DNA from: Streptomyces silvae
GTDB taxonomy: Bacteria; Actinomycetota; Actinomycetes; Streptomycetales; Streptomycetaceae
NCBI RefSeq assembly: GCF_016745505.1
Contig: NZ_JAERUC010000023.1
Span: 1 to 62,098 of the forward strand
DNA: 62,098 nt
Reading direction: 5' to 3'
In this document: piece after piece, positions 1-8,399 of the stretch
How the letters are laid out: each line of letters opens with the position of its first letter
Numbering within the stretch: position 1 is the first letter of the stretch
Notes under the pieces: model-generated
What the model was told of the DNA's origin: nothing
Databases searched by the model: none
What the model saw: the letters and a program-made list of their open reading frames with translations, nothing else
Program-made: the position numbers and the translations under genes

Positions 1-24
1 ACGGTCCGGCCCCGCCGCCCGTGG

Positions 25-1251
25 TCAGCGGATCGGCATCCCCGACAGGGTGCGGGCGATCACCAGGCGCTGGATCTCGCTCGTGCCCTCGAAGATGGTG
101 TAGATCGCGGCGTCCCGGTGCATGCGCTCGACCGGGTACTCACGGGTGAAGCCGTTGCCGCCGAGGATCTGCACGGCCTGGGCGGTGACCGACTTGGCCG
201 TCTCGCTCGCGTAGAGCTTCGACATCGAGCCCTCGGCCGCGGTGAACGGCTTGCCGGCGCTCGCCATCCAGGAGGCACGCCAGACGAGCAGCCGCGCGGC
301 GTCGATCTGCGTACGCATGTCGGCGAGCTGGAAGGCGATGCCCTGGTTGTCGATGATCGGGCGGCCGAACTGGGTACGCGTCTTCGCGTAGTCGAGGGCG
401 ACCTCGTAGGCGGCGCGGGCGGTGCCGACCGCCATGGCGCCGACGGCGGGGCGGGAGGCCTCGAAGGTCGCCATGGCCGCGTTCTTCACGCGCTCGCCGC
501 CGGACCTGGCGCGCTCGCGGGCCCGGGCGAGGCGCTCGTCGAGCTTCTCCTTGCCGCCGAGCAGGCAGTGGCCGGGGATACGGACGTCCTCCAGGACGAC
601 CTCGGCCGTGTGCGAGGCGCGGATGCCGTGCTTCTTGAACTTCTGCCCCTGCGAGAGGCCGGGTGTGGCCGGCGGGACGATGAAGGAGGCGTGGCCCTTC
701 GAGCCCAGCTCCGGGTCGACGACGGCGACGACCACGTGGACGTTGGCGATGCCGCCGTTGGTCGCCCAGGTCTTGGTGCCGTTGAGCACCCACTCGTCCT
801 TGGCCTCGTCGTACACCGCGCGGGTGCGCATCGAGGCGACGTCGGATCCGGCGTCCGGCTCGGAGGAGCAGAAGGCGGCGACCTTCACGTCGTCGGCGTC
901 CCCGTACATCTGGGGGATCCAGGTGCCGATCTGCTCCTCGGTGCCGTTGGCGAGGACGCCGACGGCCGCCAGGCCCGTACCGACGATCGACAGGGCGATG
1001 CCCGCGTCGCCCCAGAAGAGCTCCTCCATGGCCATGGGGATGCCCAGGCCCGTGGGGTCGAAGAACTGCTGGGCGTAGAAGTCGAGGGAGTAGATCCCGA
1101 CCTTGGCCGCCTCCTGGATGACGGGCCAGGGCGTTTCCTCACGCTCGTCCCACTCCGAAGCGGCCGGCCTGATCACCTCGGCGGCGAATCCGTGCAGCCA
1201 GTCACGGACCTGCTTCTGGTCGTCGTTGAGCTCGAGCGTGAACTCGGCCAT
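25..1251 (-). CDS. Acyl-CoA dehydrogenase
   Basis: A 408-residue FAD-dependent acyl-CoA dehydrogenase that probably oxidises acyl-CoA to enoyl-CoA in fatty-acid or branched-chain catabolism. The family fold is evident: an N-terminal helical domain, a middle segment with CSSEPDAGSD (flavin/substrate loop) and TKTWATNGG, then a C-terminal helical domain with RTQFGRPI, QILGGNGF and an IFEGTSEIQR stretch containing the Glu typical of the catalytic base. The start was set at the ATG beginning MAEFTLEL because GGAGGGA lies five bases upstream; a longer frame reaches 1296 but would run into the operator. The gene is divergent from a TetR regulator, which probably controls it. Chain-length specificity cannot be read from sequence. 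Confidence 0.93.
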   Translation of the reverse strand: MAEFTLELNDDQKQVRDWLHGFAAEVIRPAASEWDEREETPWPVIQEAAKVGIYSLDFYAQQFFDPTGLGIPMAMEELFWGDAGIALSIVGTGLAAVGVLANGTEEQIGTWIPQMYGDADDVKVAAFCSSEPDAGSDVASMRTRAVYDEAKDEWVLNGTKTWATNGGIANVHVVVAVVDPELGSKGHASFIVPPATPGLSQGQKFKKHGIRASHTAEVVLEDVRIPGHCLLGGKEKLDERLARARERARSGGERVKNAAMATFEASRPAVGAMAVGTARAAYEVALDYAKTRTQFGRPIIDNQGIAFQLADMRTQIDAARLLVWRASWMASAGKPFTAAEGSMSKLYASETAKSVTAQAVQILGGNGFTREYPVERMHRDAAIYTIFEGTSEIQRLVIARTLSGMPIR

Positions 1252-1279
1252 GTTCCCTCCATGCACTTCCGGAAAACCC

Positions 1280-1308
1280 GTTACTAGCGGTAACAACAGT
1301 CTGTTACC
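1280..1308. promoter_or_regulatory. Probable TetR operator with three alternating half-sites
   Basis: The divergent gap holds GTTAC-TAGCG-GTAAC (1280-1294) and, sharing its right arm, GGTAAC-AACAGTCT-GTTACC (1289-1308). The three half-sites alternate in orientation. The element is about 30 bases upstream of the acyl-CoA dehydrogenase start and 115 upstream of the TetR start, so it could control both directions. The symmetry is visible; the assignment to the neighbouring TetR protein is inference. Confidence 0.7.
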
Positions 1309-1424
1309 AGCAAGTAGCCTCTGTCAACCGCCCGGTCGCCTCTCCGCGCCGCACGGACCAGGGTGTTACGTTGCCCGGGCGTGACGAGATCGCAGGACAG
1401 CTGGGTGGGGCGGGAGAGAACGAC

Positions 1425-2075
1425 ATGGAGACCACAAGAGGGGCCGAACGGCAGCGGACAGCGGCCGAGCGGCGCCGCCGGGAGCTGCTCGAAGCCGCGG
1501 ACCGGGTGGTGCTCAGGGACGGGCCGAAGGCGTCGATGAACGCGATCGCCGCGGAGGCCGGGATCACCAAGCCCATCCTCTACCGGCACTTCGGCGACAA
1601 GGGCGGCCTCTACCGGGCGCTCGCCAAACGCCACACCGACGCCCTGCTGAGCGCCCTGCGGGCCGCGCTCGACGCCCCCTCCGAGCGGCGCGAACGGGTC
1701 GAGGCGACGCTGGACACCTACCTCGCCGCGATCGAGGCACGCCCGCAGGTCTACCGCTTCCTGATGCACCCCTCCGACGACGCGGCCCCCGCCCCCGAAC
1801 AGGGCTTCGACGTCGGCCGGCACTCCGCGCCGCTGCTGCGCCGCCTCGGCGAGGAGCTGGGCAAGGTCATCGCGGAGCGGGTCGATCTGGGGCCGGACAG
1901 CGAGCAGATGGCCCGCATCTGGGGGCACGGCATCGTCGGGATGATGCACGCGGCGGGCGACTGGTGGCTGGGTGACCGGCCGTGCTCGCGCGAGCAGCTC
2001 GTCCGGAGCCTCGCCGACCTGCTGTGGGGCAGGCTGGCCGAGGCCGGCGACCTGCCCGGCGGCCAGGGGTTCTGA
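1425..2075 (+). CDS. TetR family transcriptional regulator
   Basis: A 216-residue TetR-type repressor. The N-terminal helix-turn-helix covers roughly residues 15-65, with the characteristic AIAAEAGITKPILYRHFGDKGGLYRAL. The remaining helical part would be the ligand-binding and dimerisation domain. The start was chosen at METTRGAERQ because GGGAGAG precedes it at good spacing; a GTG 44 bases upstream is possible but less well placed. Divergent transcription from an acyl-CoA dehydrogenase and the inverted repeats between them suggest local control of fatty-acid or acyl-CoA metabolism. The ligand is unknown; an acyl-CoA is a reasonable guess. Confidence 0.9.
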   Translation: METTRGAERQRTAAERRRRELLEAADRVVLRDGPKASMNAIAAEAGITKPILYRHFGDKGGLYRALAKRHTDALLSALRAALDAPSERRERVEATLDTYLAAIEARPQVYRFLMHPSDDAAPAPEQGFDVGRHSAPLLRRLGEELGKVIAERVDLGPDSEQMARIWGHGIVGMMHAAGDWWLGDRPCSREQLVRSLADLLWGRLAEAGDLPGGQGF

Positions 2076-2114
2076 GCACCCCGCCGCACCCTCCGGCCGG
2101 TCCGTGGGCCCGGG

Positions 2115-2669
2115 TCAGCCGTCCGCTGCCGTACGTCCCCACGGCGCCCTGCGGGCCGCGCGCAGCGCCCTGGCGCGGCGCAGTCCCGTCAGCCGGTCGG
2201 TGTAGACCAGGCCGTCGAGGTGGTCGCACTCGTGCTGCAGGCAGCGGGCGAACCAGCCGGTGCCGGTGATCCGGAGGGGCTCCCCCGTCATGGTCCGGCC
2301 CTCGACCACCGCGTGGTCGAAGCGCGGGGTGCCCGCTTCGAGGCCCGGGAGCGAGAGGCAGCCCTCCGCCCCGCGTACGGTGATGCCGTCGGCCTCGACG
2401 AGGACCGGGTTGACGAGATGGCCCAGGTGCCGGACCTCGTCGTCGTCCGGACAGTCGAAGACGAACACCCTGAGGGGGACGCCGATCTGGTTCGCGGCGA
2501 GCCCCACACCGTTCGCGGCGTACATCGTGGCGAACATGTCCTCCACGAGGCGGGCGAGCGACGGGCCGAAGTCGGTGACGTCGTCGCACGGGCTGTGGAG
2601 AACCGGGGCTCCGAGCAGACTCATGGCACGAACGCGTCCGGAACTGCCGGGGATCGGGCGGTTTCGCAT
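2115..2669 (-). CDS. def: Peptide deformylase
   Basis: A 184-residue peptide deformylase, which removes the formyl group from nascent N-terminal methionine. All three family motifs are present: GVGLAANQIG (motif 1, GxGLAAxQ), EGCLSLPG (motif 2, EGCLS with the metal-binding Cys) and QHECDHLDG (motif 3, HExxH). The C-terminus is short and basic. The start at MRNRPIPG gives a short extension before the core MSLLGAPVLHSP; an internal ATG at 2624 is the alternative, and neither has a strong ribosome binding site. It is convergent with the TetR gene. A single def is enough for the enzyme, but Streptomyces usually carry several paralogues. Confidence 0.93.
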   Translation of the reverse strand: MRNRPIPGSSGRVRAMSLLGAPVLHSPCDDVTDFGPSLARLVEDMFATMYAANGVGLAANQIGVPLRVFVFDCPDDDEVRHLGHLVNPVLVEADGITVRGAEGCLSLPGLEAGTPRFDHAVVEGRTMTGEPLRITGTGWFARCLQHECDHLDGLVYTDRLTGLRRARALRAARRAPWGRTAADG

Positions 2670-2783
2670 GGGGAGAAGCGTACGTTCCACGTGACCTCCA
2701 CGTTCCCCGTGGTGCCGAGGTGCGGTCGCCCCGCCGGACATCGATAGGCTGGGCGCGGACTTACGCAAGGAGGATCTAGGACG

Positions 2784-4022
2784 ATGGCAGGCAACACGGA
2801 ACCGTTGTCGCCGCGGGCCAAGCTCGCCGTGACGGCGGGCAAGGCCGCGGCGGCGGTGTCGCGCGCTGCGGGGCGCGGCAGCGGATCGGTGATCGGCGGC
2901 CGGGTGGCGCTCAAGCTCGACCCCGACCTGCTCGGGCGGCTGGCGCAGCACCTGGACGTGATCCTCGTGTCCGCGACGAACGGCAAGACGACCACGACCC
3001 GGCTGATCGCGGAGGCACTCAGGGCCGCGGGGCCCGTCGTGTCGAACGCGCTCGGGGCCAACATGCCCGCGGGGATCACCTCCGCGCTGGCGGGCGGCTC
3101 GGACGCACGGTACGGCGTGATCGAGGTCGACGAGAAGTACCTGGCGGGTGTGGCGCGCGACACCACGCCGAAGGTGATCGCGCTGCTCAACCTCTCCCGC
3201 GACCAGCTGGACCGCGCGGCGGAGACCCGGATGCTGGCCGAGAAGTGGCGTGAGGGCCTGTCGGGCTCCAAGGCCGTGATCGTGGCCAACGCCGACGACC
3301 CGCTGATCGTGTGGGCCGCTTCCTCCTCCCCCAACGTGGTGTGGGTCGCGGCGGGACAGGCGTGGAAGGACGACGCCTGGTCCTGCCCGTCCTGCGGCGG
3401 TGTGATGCAGCGCCCCGGTGACGACTGGTTCTGCGGTGAGTGCGGCTTCCGCCGGCCCGCACCCAGCTGGGCGCTGAACGGCGACTACGTCCTGGACCCG
3501 CACGGTTCCGCGTGGCCGATCCACCTCCAGCTGCCGGGCCGGGCCAACAAGGCGAACGCCACGAGCTCCGCCGCCGTGGCCGCGGTCTTCGGCGTGCCGC
3601 CGCAGGTCGCCCTGGAGCGCATGTACCAGGTGCAGGCGGTGGCGGGCCGCTACGACGTGGTCACCTTCCTCGGCCGTGAGCTCCGGCTCCTGCTGGCGAA
3701 GAACCCGGCGGGCTGGCTCGAAACGTTTTCCCTGATCGATCCGCCGCCCACCCCGGTGATCCTCTCGGTGAACGCCCGCGGCGCCGACGGCACCGACACC
3801 TCCTGGCTGTGGGACGTCGACTACACCCAGCTCTACGGTCACCCGATCTTCGTGCTCGGTGACCGCAAGCTGGACCTCGCGGTCCGGCTTGAGGTGGCCG
3901 GACTGGACTTCCGTGTCTGCGAGACCCTGGACGAGGCCGTCCAGATGGCCCCGCCCGGCCGCATCGAGGTCATCGCCAACTACACCGCCTTCCAGGATCT
4001 GCGCCGTCGTGTCGGCAACTGA
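2784..4022 (+). CDS. murT: Lipid II isoglutaminyl synthase, MurT subunit
   Basis: A 412-residue Mur-ligase-like protein. With GatD it amidates the D-glutamate of the peptidoglycan stem to D-isoglutamine. The ATP-binding P-loop is SATNGKTTTTRLIAEAL (about residue 69 onward). A four-Cys zinc ribbon, CPSCGG and CGECGF, sits in the middle domain, as in characterised MurT. The C-terminal third is the DUF1727 domain that contacts GatD. AAGGAGG lies 12 bases upstream of the start and a possible -10, TAGGCT, at 2745-2750. gatD follows after 34 bases, so the two are almost certainly cotranscribed. Confidence 0.95.
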   Translation: MAGNTEPLSPRAKLAVTAGKAAAAVSRAAGRGSGSVIGGRVALKLDPDLLGRLAQHLDVILVSATNGKTTTTRLIAEALRAAGPVVSNALGANMPAGITSALAGGSDARYGVIEVDEKYLAGVARDTTPKVIALLNLSRDQLDRAAETRMLAEKWREGLSGSKAVIVANADDPLIVWAASSSPNVVWVAAGQAWKDDAWSCPSCGGVMQRPGDDWFCGECGFRRPAPSWALNGDYVLDPHGSAWPIHLQLPGRANKANATSSAAVAAVFGVPPQVALERMYQVQAVAGRYDVVTFLGRELRLLLAKNPAGWLETFSLIDPPPTPVILSVNARGADGTDTSWLWDVDYTQLYGHPIFVLGDRKLDLAVRLEVAGLDFRVCETLDEAVQMAPPGRIEVIANYTAFQDLRRRVGN

Positions 4023-4056
4023 CCCCCGCGCGGGCAACCCCCGGAGAGGACGAAGC

Positions 4057-4785
4057 ATGAGCAACAACAGCCTGCGGCTGGTGTGGGTCTACCCCGACCT
4101 CCTCAGCACCTACGGCGACCAGGGCAACGCCCTGGTGGTGGAGCGCCGGGCCCGCCAGCGCGGTCTCGACGTGTCGCGCGTGGACGTGCGCAGCGACCAG
4201 CCCATCCCGACGTCGGGCGACATCTACCTGATCGGCGGCGGTGAGGACCGGCCGCAGCGTCTGGCCGCCGAGCGGCTGCGCCGTGACGGCGGGCTGAGCC
4301 GGGCCGCGGCGAACGGCGCGATCATCTTCTCGGTCTGCGCGGGCTACCAGATCCTCGGCCACGAGTTCATCAACGACCTCGGCGAGCGCGAGCCCGGCCT
4401 CGGGCTGCTCGACGTCGTCTCGACCCGGGGCGAGGGCGCCCGGTGCGTCGGCGACGTACTCGGCGACATCGACCCGAACCTGGGGCTGCCGCCGCTGACC
4501 GGGTTCGAGAACCACCAGGGCGTCACCCATCTCGGGCCCTCGGCCCGCCCGTTCGCCCGGGTGCGTCTCGGCCGGGGCAACGGCACGGGTGACGGCACGG
4601 AGGGCGCGTACAACGACACGGTCTTCGGCACGTACATGCACGGGCCCGTCCTGGCACGTAACCCGCTGATCGCGGACCTGCTGCTGAAGCTGGCGCTGGA
4701 CGTCAACGCGCTGCCGCCGAGCGACGACCGGTGGTACGAGGCGCTGCGCGCCGAGCGGATCGCCGCGGCGACCCAGCCCGCCTGA
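4057..4785 (+). CDS. gatD: Lipid II isoglutaminyl synthase, GatD glutamine amidotransferase subunit
   Basis: A 242-residue class I glutamine amidotransferase (CobB/CobQ-like) that releases ammonia from glutamine for MurT. The nucleophile Cys is in SVCAGYQILG (about residue 94). The catalytic His is in FGTYMHGPVL near the C-terminus. LIGGGEDRPQ and GFENHQG match the family. The start is fixed by GGAGAGGACGAAGC just before ATG. The gene is second in a murT-gatD operon and is followed by a strong hairpin, so the operon probably ends here. Confidence 0.95.
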   Translation: MSNNSLRLVWVYPDLLSTYGDQGNALVVERRARQRGLDVSRVDVRSDQPIPTSGDIYLIGGGEDRPQRLAAERLRRDGGLSRAAANGAIIFSVCAGYQILGHEFINDLGEREPGLGLLDVVSTRGEGARCVGDVLGDIDPNLGLPPLTGFENHQGVTHLGPSARPFARVRLGRGNGTGDGTEGAYNDTVFGTYMHGPVLARNPLIADLLLKLALDVNALPPSDDRWYEALRAERIAAATQPA

Positions 4786-4796
4786 CGTATCCCTCC

Positions 4797-4833
4797 CGTA
4801 CGGACCGGCCTCAGCGAGGAGCCGGTCCGTACG
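4797..4833 (+). terminator. Hairpin terminator after murT-gatD
   Basis: A perfect 13-bp stem, CGTACGGACCGGC and its complement, with an 11-base loop starts 12 bases after the gatD stop. There is no T-run, which is common in high-GC actinobacteria. It separates the murT-gatD operon from the pfkA promoter region. Confidence 0.75.
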
Positions 4834-4974
4834 TGTGCGGCGGGTGTACATCCGGTGGACGTCCAGCAGTCGGACAGTGGGTTCGGTCCGGACACCCCGC
4901 GCCGGTAGGGTGGCGGGGATCCAACCGGACGACGTGGTCCGGCGTCGGCCCACGTTGCAAAGGTTTCCCGGGCA

Positions 4975-6000
4975 ATGCGAATTGGTGTGCTCACCTCCGG
5001 CGGCGACTGCCCCGGCCTCAACGCCGTCATCCGTTCCGTCGTGCACCGCGCGGTGGTCGACCACGGCGACGAGGTCATCGGCTTCCACGACGGCTGGAAG
5101 GGCCTCCTCGAGTGCGACTACCGCAAGCTCGATCTCGACGCGGTCGGCGGCATCCTCGCCCGTGGCGGCACCATCCTCGGCTCCTCCCGGGTCCAGCCCG
5201 CGCATCTGCGTGACGGCGTGGAGCGGGCCAGGGGCCATGTCGCGGATCTGGGCCTGGACGCGATCATCCCGATCGGCGGCGAGGGCACGCTGAAGGCCGC
5301 CAATCTGCTCTCCGAGGCGGGTCTGCCCATCGTCGGTGTGCCCAAGACCATCGACAACGACATCGCCTCCACCGATGTGACCTTCGGCTTCGACACGGCC
5401 GTCGGCGTCGCGACGGAGGCGCTGGACCGGCTGAAGACGACGGCCGAGTCCCACCAGCGGGTGCTGATCGTCGAGGTCATGGGCCGGCACACCGGCTGGA
5501 TCGCGCTGCACTCGGGCATGGCCGCCGGTGCGCACGCCATCGTCGTACCGGAGCGCCCCTTCGACATCGACGAGCTGACCGCGCTGGTCGGCAAGCGCTT
5601 CTCGGACGGCAAGAAGTTCGCGATCGTCGTCGTGGCGGAGGGCGCCAAGCCCCGCGAGGGCTCCATGGAGTTCAACCAGGGCACGAAGGACATCTACGGC
5701 CATGAGCGCTTCGCCGGGGTGGCGACGCAGCTCTCCGGCGAGCTGGAGCAGCGCCTCGGCAAGGAGGCCCGCCCGGTGATCCTCGGCCATGTGCAGCGCG
5801 GCGGCACCCCGACCGCGTACGACCGCGTCCTGGCCACCCGCTTCGGCTGGCACGCCGTGGAGGCCGCCCACCGCGGTGAGTTCGGCATGATGACGGCGCT
5901 GCGCGGCACGGACATCACGATGGTTCCGCTGGCGGCGGCCGTGGAGACCCTGAAGACGGTCCCTGCCGAGCGCTACGCCGAGGCGCAGGTCGTGCTCTGA
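4975..6000 (+). CDS. pfkA: 6-phosphofructokinase
   Basis: A 341-residue phosphofructokinase converting fructose 6-phosphate to fructose 1,6-bisphosphate in glycolysis. Visible motifs are LTSGGDCPGLNAVIR (nucleotide binding), PIGGEGTLKAA, PKTIDNDI (substrate site with the catalytic Asp) and VEVMGRHTGWIA. The Gly in GGEGT with the Lys in PKTIDND is the group III combination reported for ATP-using Streptomyces enzymes; pyrophosphate enzymes usually carry Asp at the first position. A possible -10 (TAGGGT, 4906-4911) lies upstream. By synteny it may correspond to the third S. coelicolor pfkA paralogue. No clear ribosome binding site precedes the ATG. Confidence 0.95.
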   Translation: MRIGVLTSGGDCPGLNAVIRSVVHRAVVDHGDEVIGFHDGWKGLLECDYRKLDLDAVGGILARGGTILGSSRVQPAHLRDGVERARGHVADLGLDAIIPIGGEGTLKAANLLSEAGLPIVGVPKTIDNDIASTDVTFGFDTAVGVATEALDRLKTTAESHQRVLIVEVMGRHTGWIALHSGMAAGAHAIVVPERPFDIDELTALVGKRFSDGKKFAIVVVAEGAKPREGSMEFNQGTKDIYGHERFAGVATQLSGELEQRLGKEARPVILGHVQRGGTPTAYDRVLATRFGWHAVEAAHRGEFGMMTALRGTDITMVPLAAAVETLKTVPAERYAEAQVVL

Positions 6001-6020
6001 CCCGTCGCGACATTCCCGGA

Positions 6021-6052
6021 CCGCCCCCGGCCGCACCCGCGGCCGGGGGCGG
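6021..6052 (+). terminator. Terminator of pfkA
   Basis: A 14-bp perfect GC stem (CCGCCCCCGGCCGC with its complement) with a four-base loop, followed by TTCT, begins 20 bases after the pfkA stop codon. This is a good intrinsic terminator by actinobacterial standards. Confidence 0.85.
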
Positions 6053-6111
6053 TTCTAGTCTGGACCGGACAACCGGCACGAAACGGGGACGACCCCAGCG
6101 GGAGTGAAGAG

Positions 6112-7062
6112 ATGGATCACGGCGGGCACGGCATGAACATGGATCTGCCGCCGTTCACGCTGGGGCGCGGGCTGGAGTTCTCCGCGGACCCGTTCTTCCT
6201 GATCGGCTGCGCGGTCGCACTCGCCCTGTACGGGTACGGGGTCGTGCGGCTGCGCCGGAGGGGCGACGGCTGGCCGGTGAACCGGATCGTGCTCTTCGTC
6301 ATCGGGGTGCTGTCCATCGCCCTGGTGATGTGCACGGGACTCAACGACTACGGCATGGTCATGTTCAGCGTGCACATGGTGCAGCACATGGTGATCAGCA
6401 TGGTGTCGCCGATCCTGCTGCTCCTGGGCGCCCCGGTGACCCTGGCCCTGCGGGCGCTGCCCGTGGCGGGGCGGGGCCGTACGGGCCCGCGCGAGCTGCT
6501 GCTCAAGCTGCTGCACAGCCGCTACATGAAGGTCGTCACGCATCCGGTCTTCACGATCCCGCTGTTCATCGCGAGCCTGTACGGGCTCTACTTCACCCCG
6601 CTGTTCGACTTCCTCATGGAGTCGAAGACGGGCCACATCGCGATGATGGTGCACTTCCTGGCGGTCGGCCTGGTGTTCTTCTGGCCGATCATGGGCGTCG
6701 ACCCCGGGCCTCACCGGCCCGGTTACGTGATGCGGATGCTGGAGCTCTTCGCGGGCATGCCGTTCCACGCGTTCTTCGGGATCGCCCTGATGATGGCGAG
6801 CCAGCCCATGGTGAAGGCGTACGAGAATCCCCCGGCCTCGCTCGGCATCGATGCCCTGGGCGACCAGTCGGCGGCCGGCGGCATCGCCTGGGCGTTCAGC
6901 GAGATCCCGTCCGTGCTGGTGCTGATCGCCCTGGTCTTCCAGTGGTACCGGTCCGACCAGCGCACGGCCAAGCGCTCGGACCGTGCCGCCGACCGGGACG
7001 GCGACCAGGAGCTGAAGGCGTACAACGCCTATCTCGCCTCATTGCAGGCGCGCGGGCAGTAG
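6112..7062 (+). CDS. CtaG-like cytochrome c oxidase assembly membrane protein
   Basis: A 316-residue polytopic membrane protein of the caa3_CtaG family, linked to assembly of the CuA/CuB-containing terminal oxidase. Several hydrophobic helices are visible, starting near residues 30, 60, 90, 145, 180, 215 and 260. His-containing segments inside them (MFSVHMVQHMVISM, MMVHFLAVG, MPFHAFFG) could bind metal or heme. The N-terminus MDHGGHGMNMD is His/Met-rich, as often seen in copper-handling proteins. GGGAGTGAAGAG precedes the ATG. A small membrane protein follows after 25 bases and is probably cotranscribed. Confidence 0.85.
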   Translation: MDHGGHGMNMDLPPFTLGRGLEFSADPFFLIGCAVALALYGYGVVRLRRRGDGWPVNRIVLFVIGVLSIALVMCTGLNDYGMVMFSVHMVQHMVISMVSPILLLLGAPVTLALRALPVAGRGRTGPRELLLKLLHSRYMKVVTHPVFTIPLFIASLYGLYFTPLFDFLMESKTGHIAMMVHFLAVGLVFFWPIMGVDPGPHRPGYVMRMLELFAGMPFHAFFGIALMMASQPMVKAYENPPASLGIDALGDQSAAGGIAWAFSEIPSVLVLIALVFQWYRSDQRTAKRSDRAADRDGDQELKAYNAYLASLQARGQ

Positions 7063-7087
7063 CGCCGGGCACGCCCGAGGGGTGACC

Positions 7088-7288
7088 ATGGCTTCACCGG
7101 CCGTGCGGCCGGGTGAGGAGCGTGCGCTCATGCCTGGATCCACGAAAACCATGGGAGTGCTCACCGTCGGGGCGCTGGTCGCGGTGACGATGTACACGGT
7201 GGCGCTGGGGAGCAACGGCTGGCTCTGGTTCGGCTGGGTGGTGCTCGGGCTGGCCACCCTGGGGATGGTCGCCACCCGCGACACCTGA
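7088..7288 (+). CDS. Small two-helix membrane protein
   Basis: A 66-residue protein with two hydrophobic stretches (about residues 22-40 and 44-60) and a short charged N-terminus. The ATG was preferred to the GTG six bases upstream because GAGGGG lies five bases before it. It directly follows the CtaG-like gene, so it may be a small partner in the same membrane complex; that is inference from position. No known domain was recognised. Confidence 0.7.
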   Translation: MASPAVRPGEERALMPGSTKTMGVLTVGALVAVTMYTVALGSNGWLWFGWVVLGLATLGMVATRDT

Positions 7289-7385
7289 GACGCCACGGAA
7301 CGCTCCGGCCCCCGGCCTCGACCGCGGCCGCTGCGGCACGCCTCGGCCTTCCGGGTCGAGGCGGGTGTGAGCGTGTCCCGAACGG

Positions 7386-8396
7386 TCAGCCGTCCATTCC
7401 GCGGGCGCGCCTGCCGAGCAGGTACGCCGCGGTGACCGCGACCCCGCGGTCCTCGTCGTGCGCCAGCTCCTCCAGGGCGCGTTCCGTGGTGGCGCCCGGG
7501 ATGTCGGCGAGCGCCTGGGTGAGCCGTCGGCGTACGGCGGGGCCGGCGGCCGGGCGGGCGAGGCGGTGGACGAGGCCGTCCGCGATCCGGTCCGCCAGGT
7601 CCGGCGTGCCGGCCAGCGCGCTCAGCGCGTCGGCCGCGTCGACGTCACTCATCTCCTCGACGATCATGTCGAGGAGCACCGGCACCGCTTCGGCCTCCCC
7701 GCGCGCCCCGAGCTCCAGGGCCGCGTACCCGCGGACGGCGGGGTCCTCGCTCGCGAGAGCGCCCCGCAGCAGGACGGTCACCTCGGGCCCCGGGATCTCG
7801 GCGAGGGCCTGCACGGCGCGCCTTCGTACGTCGGCGACCGGCGAGGCGAGACCTTCCGCGAGCAACCGCGGCCCGTCCTCTCCCGCTTGGGCCAGGGCCC
7901 ACCGGAACGCGCCGGCCACATGCGGGTCCGCCTCGTTCAGCGCCGCCTCGACCAGCGCTTCCACCGGCACCGCCTCGTCGACCGAGGACAGCGCGGCGCG
8001 CTGGCGGCGCCCCGCGCTCTCCGACGTGAGGCCCTGGAGGAGGGCGACGGTCCGCAGGACGTCCTCCCAGCCGGCGGGCCGGGAGGCACCGATCCTGCCG
8101 AGCCGTGTGAGCAGCTCCGTCTCCTGGGCGATGCGCTCCCTGGTCCCGCGGATCAGGTCCTCGACGAGCGCGGACGGCGTGAAGCCGGGATCGTCCAGCG
8201 CGCGGCCGACCTCCCGCAGGGACATCCCGAGCGACCGCAGGCTCTCGATGTGGAAGATCCGGGCGATGTCCTCGTCCGTGTACTCGCGATAGCCGCCCCC
8301 GGTCCGCCCCGTCGGCCGCAGCAGTCCGAGCGATTCGTAGTGCCGGAGCATGCGGGCGCTGACCCCGGAGCGCCGCGCCACCTCACCGATCAACAC
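7386..8396 (-). CDS. MerR-type regulator fused to HEAT repeats
   Basis: A 336-residue protein with an N-terminal MerR winged helix (MLIGEVARRSGVSARMLRHY, then GYREYTDEDIARIFHI) and a coiled-coil-like helix to about residue 115. About 200 residues of repeated helical pairs follow, such as PVADVRRRAVQALAEIP and EDPAVRGYAALELG, typical of HEAT repeats. The usual MerR effector cysteines are absent, so the HEAT array probably senses a protein or large ligand. The start is GTG, with GGAGGAGGGGGA overlapping the end of the upstream HEAT gene; the two reading frames are three bases apart and surely coexpressed. Confidence 0.85.
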   Translation of the reverse strand: MLIGEVARRSGVSARMLRHYESLGLLRPTGRTGGGYREYTDEDIARIFHIESLRSLGMSLREVGRALDDPGFTPSALVEDLIRGTRERIAQETELLTRLGRIGASRPAGWEDVLRTVALLQGLTSESAGRRQRAALSSVDEAVPVEALVEAALNEADPHVAGAFRWALAQAGEDGPRLLAEGLASPVADVRRRAVQALAEIPGPEVTVLLRGALASEDPAVRGYAALELGARGEAEAVPVLLDMIVEEMSDVDAADALSALAGTPDLADRIADGLVHRLARPAAGPAVRRRLTQALADIPGATTERALEELAHDEDRGVAVTAAYLLGRRARGMDG

Positions 8397-8399
8397 GCT

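Noticed and set aside
2115..4067. A minus-strand frame of 650 codons covering the murT region and deformylase.
   Set aside because: Only its last 184 codons form deformylase. The rest is antisense to murT, which has full domain support, and such long antisense frames are common at this GC content.
3970..6036. A 688-codon minus-strand frame opposite gatD and pfkA.
   Set aside because: The sequence is low-complexity Arg/Gly/His/Val-rich, with no domain and no start signal; both plus-strand genes are certain.
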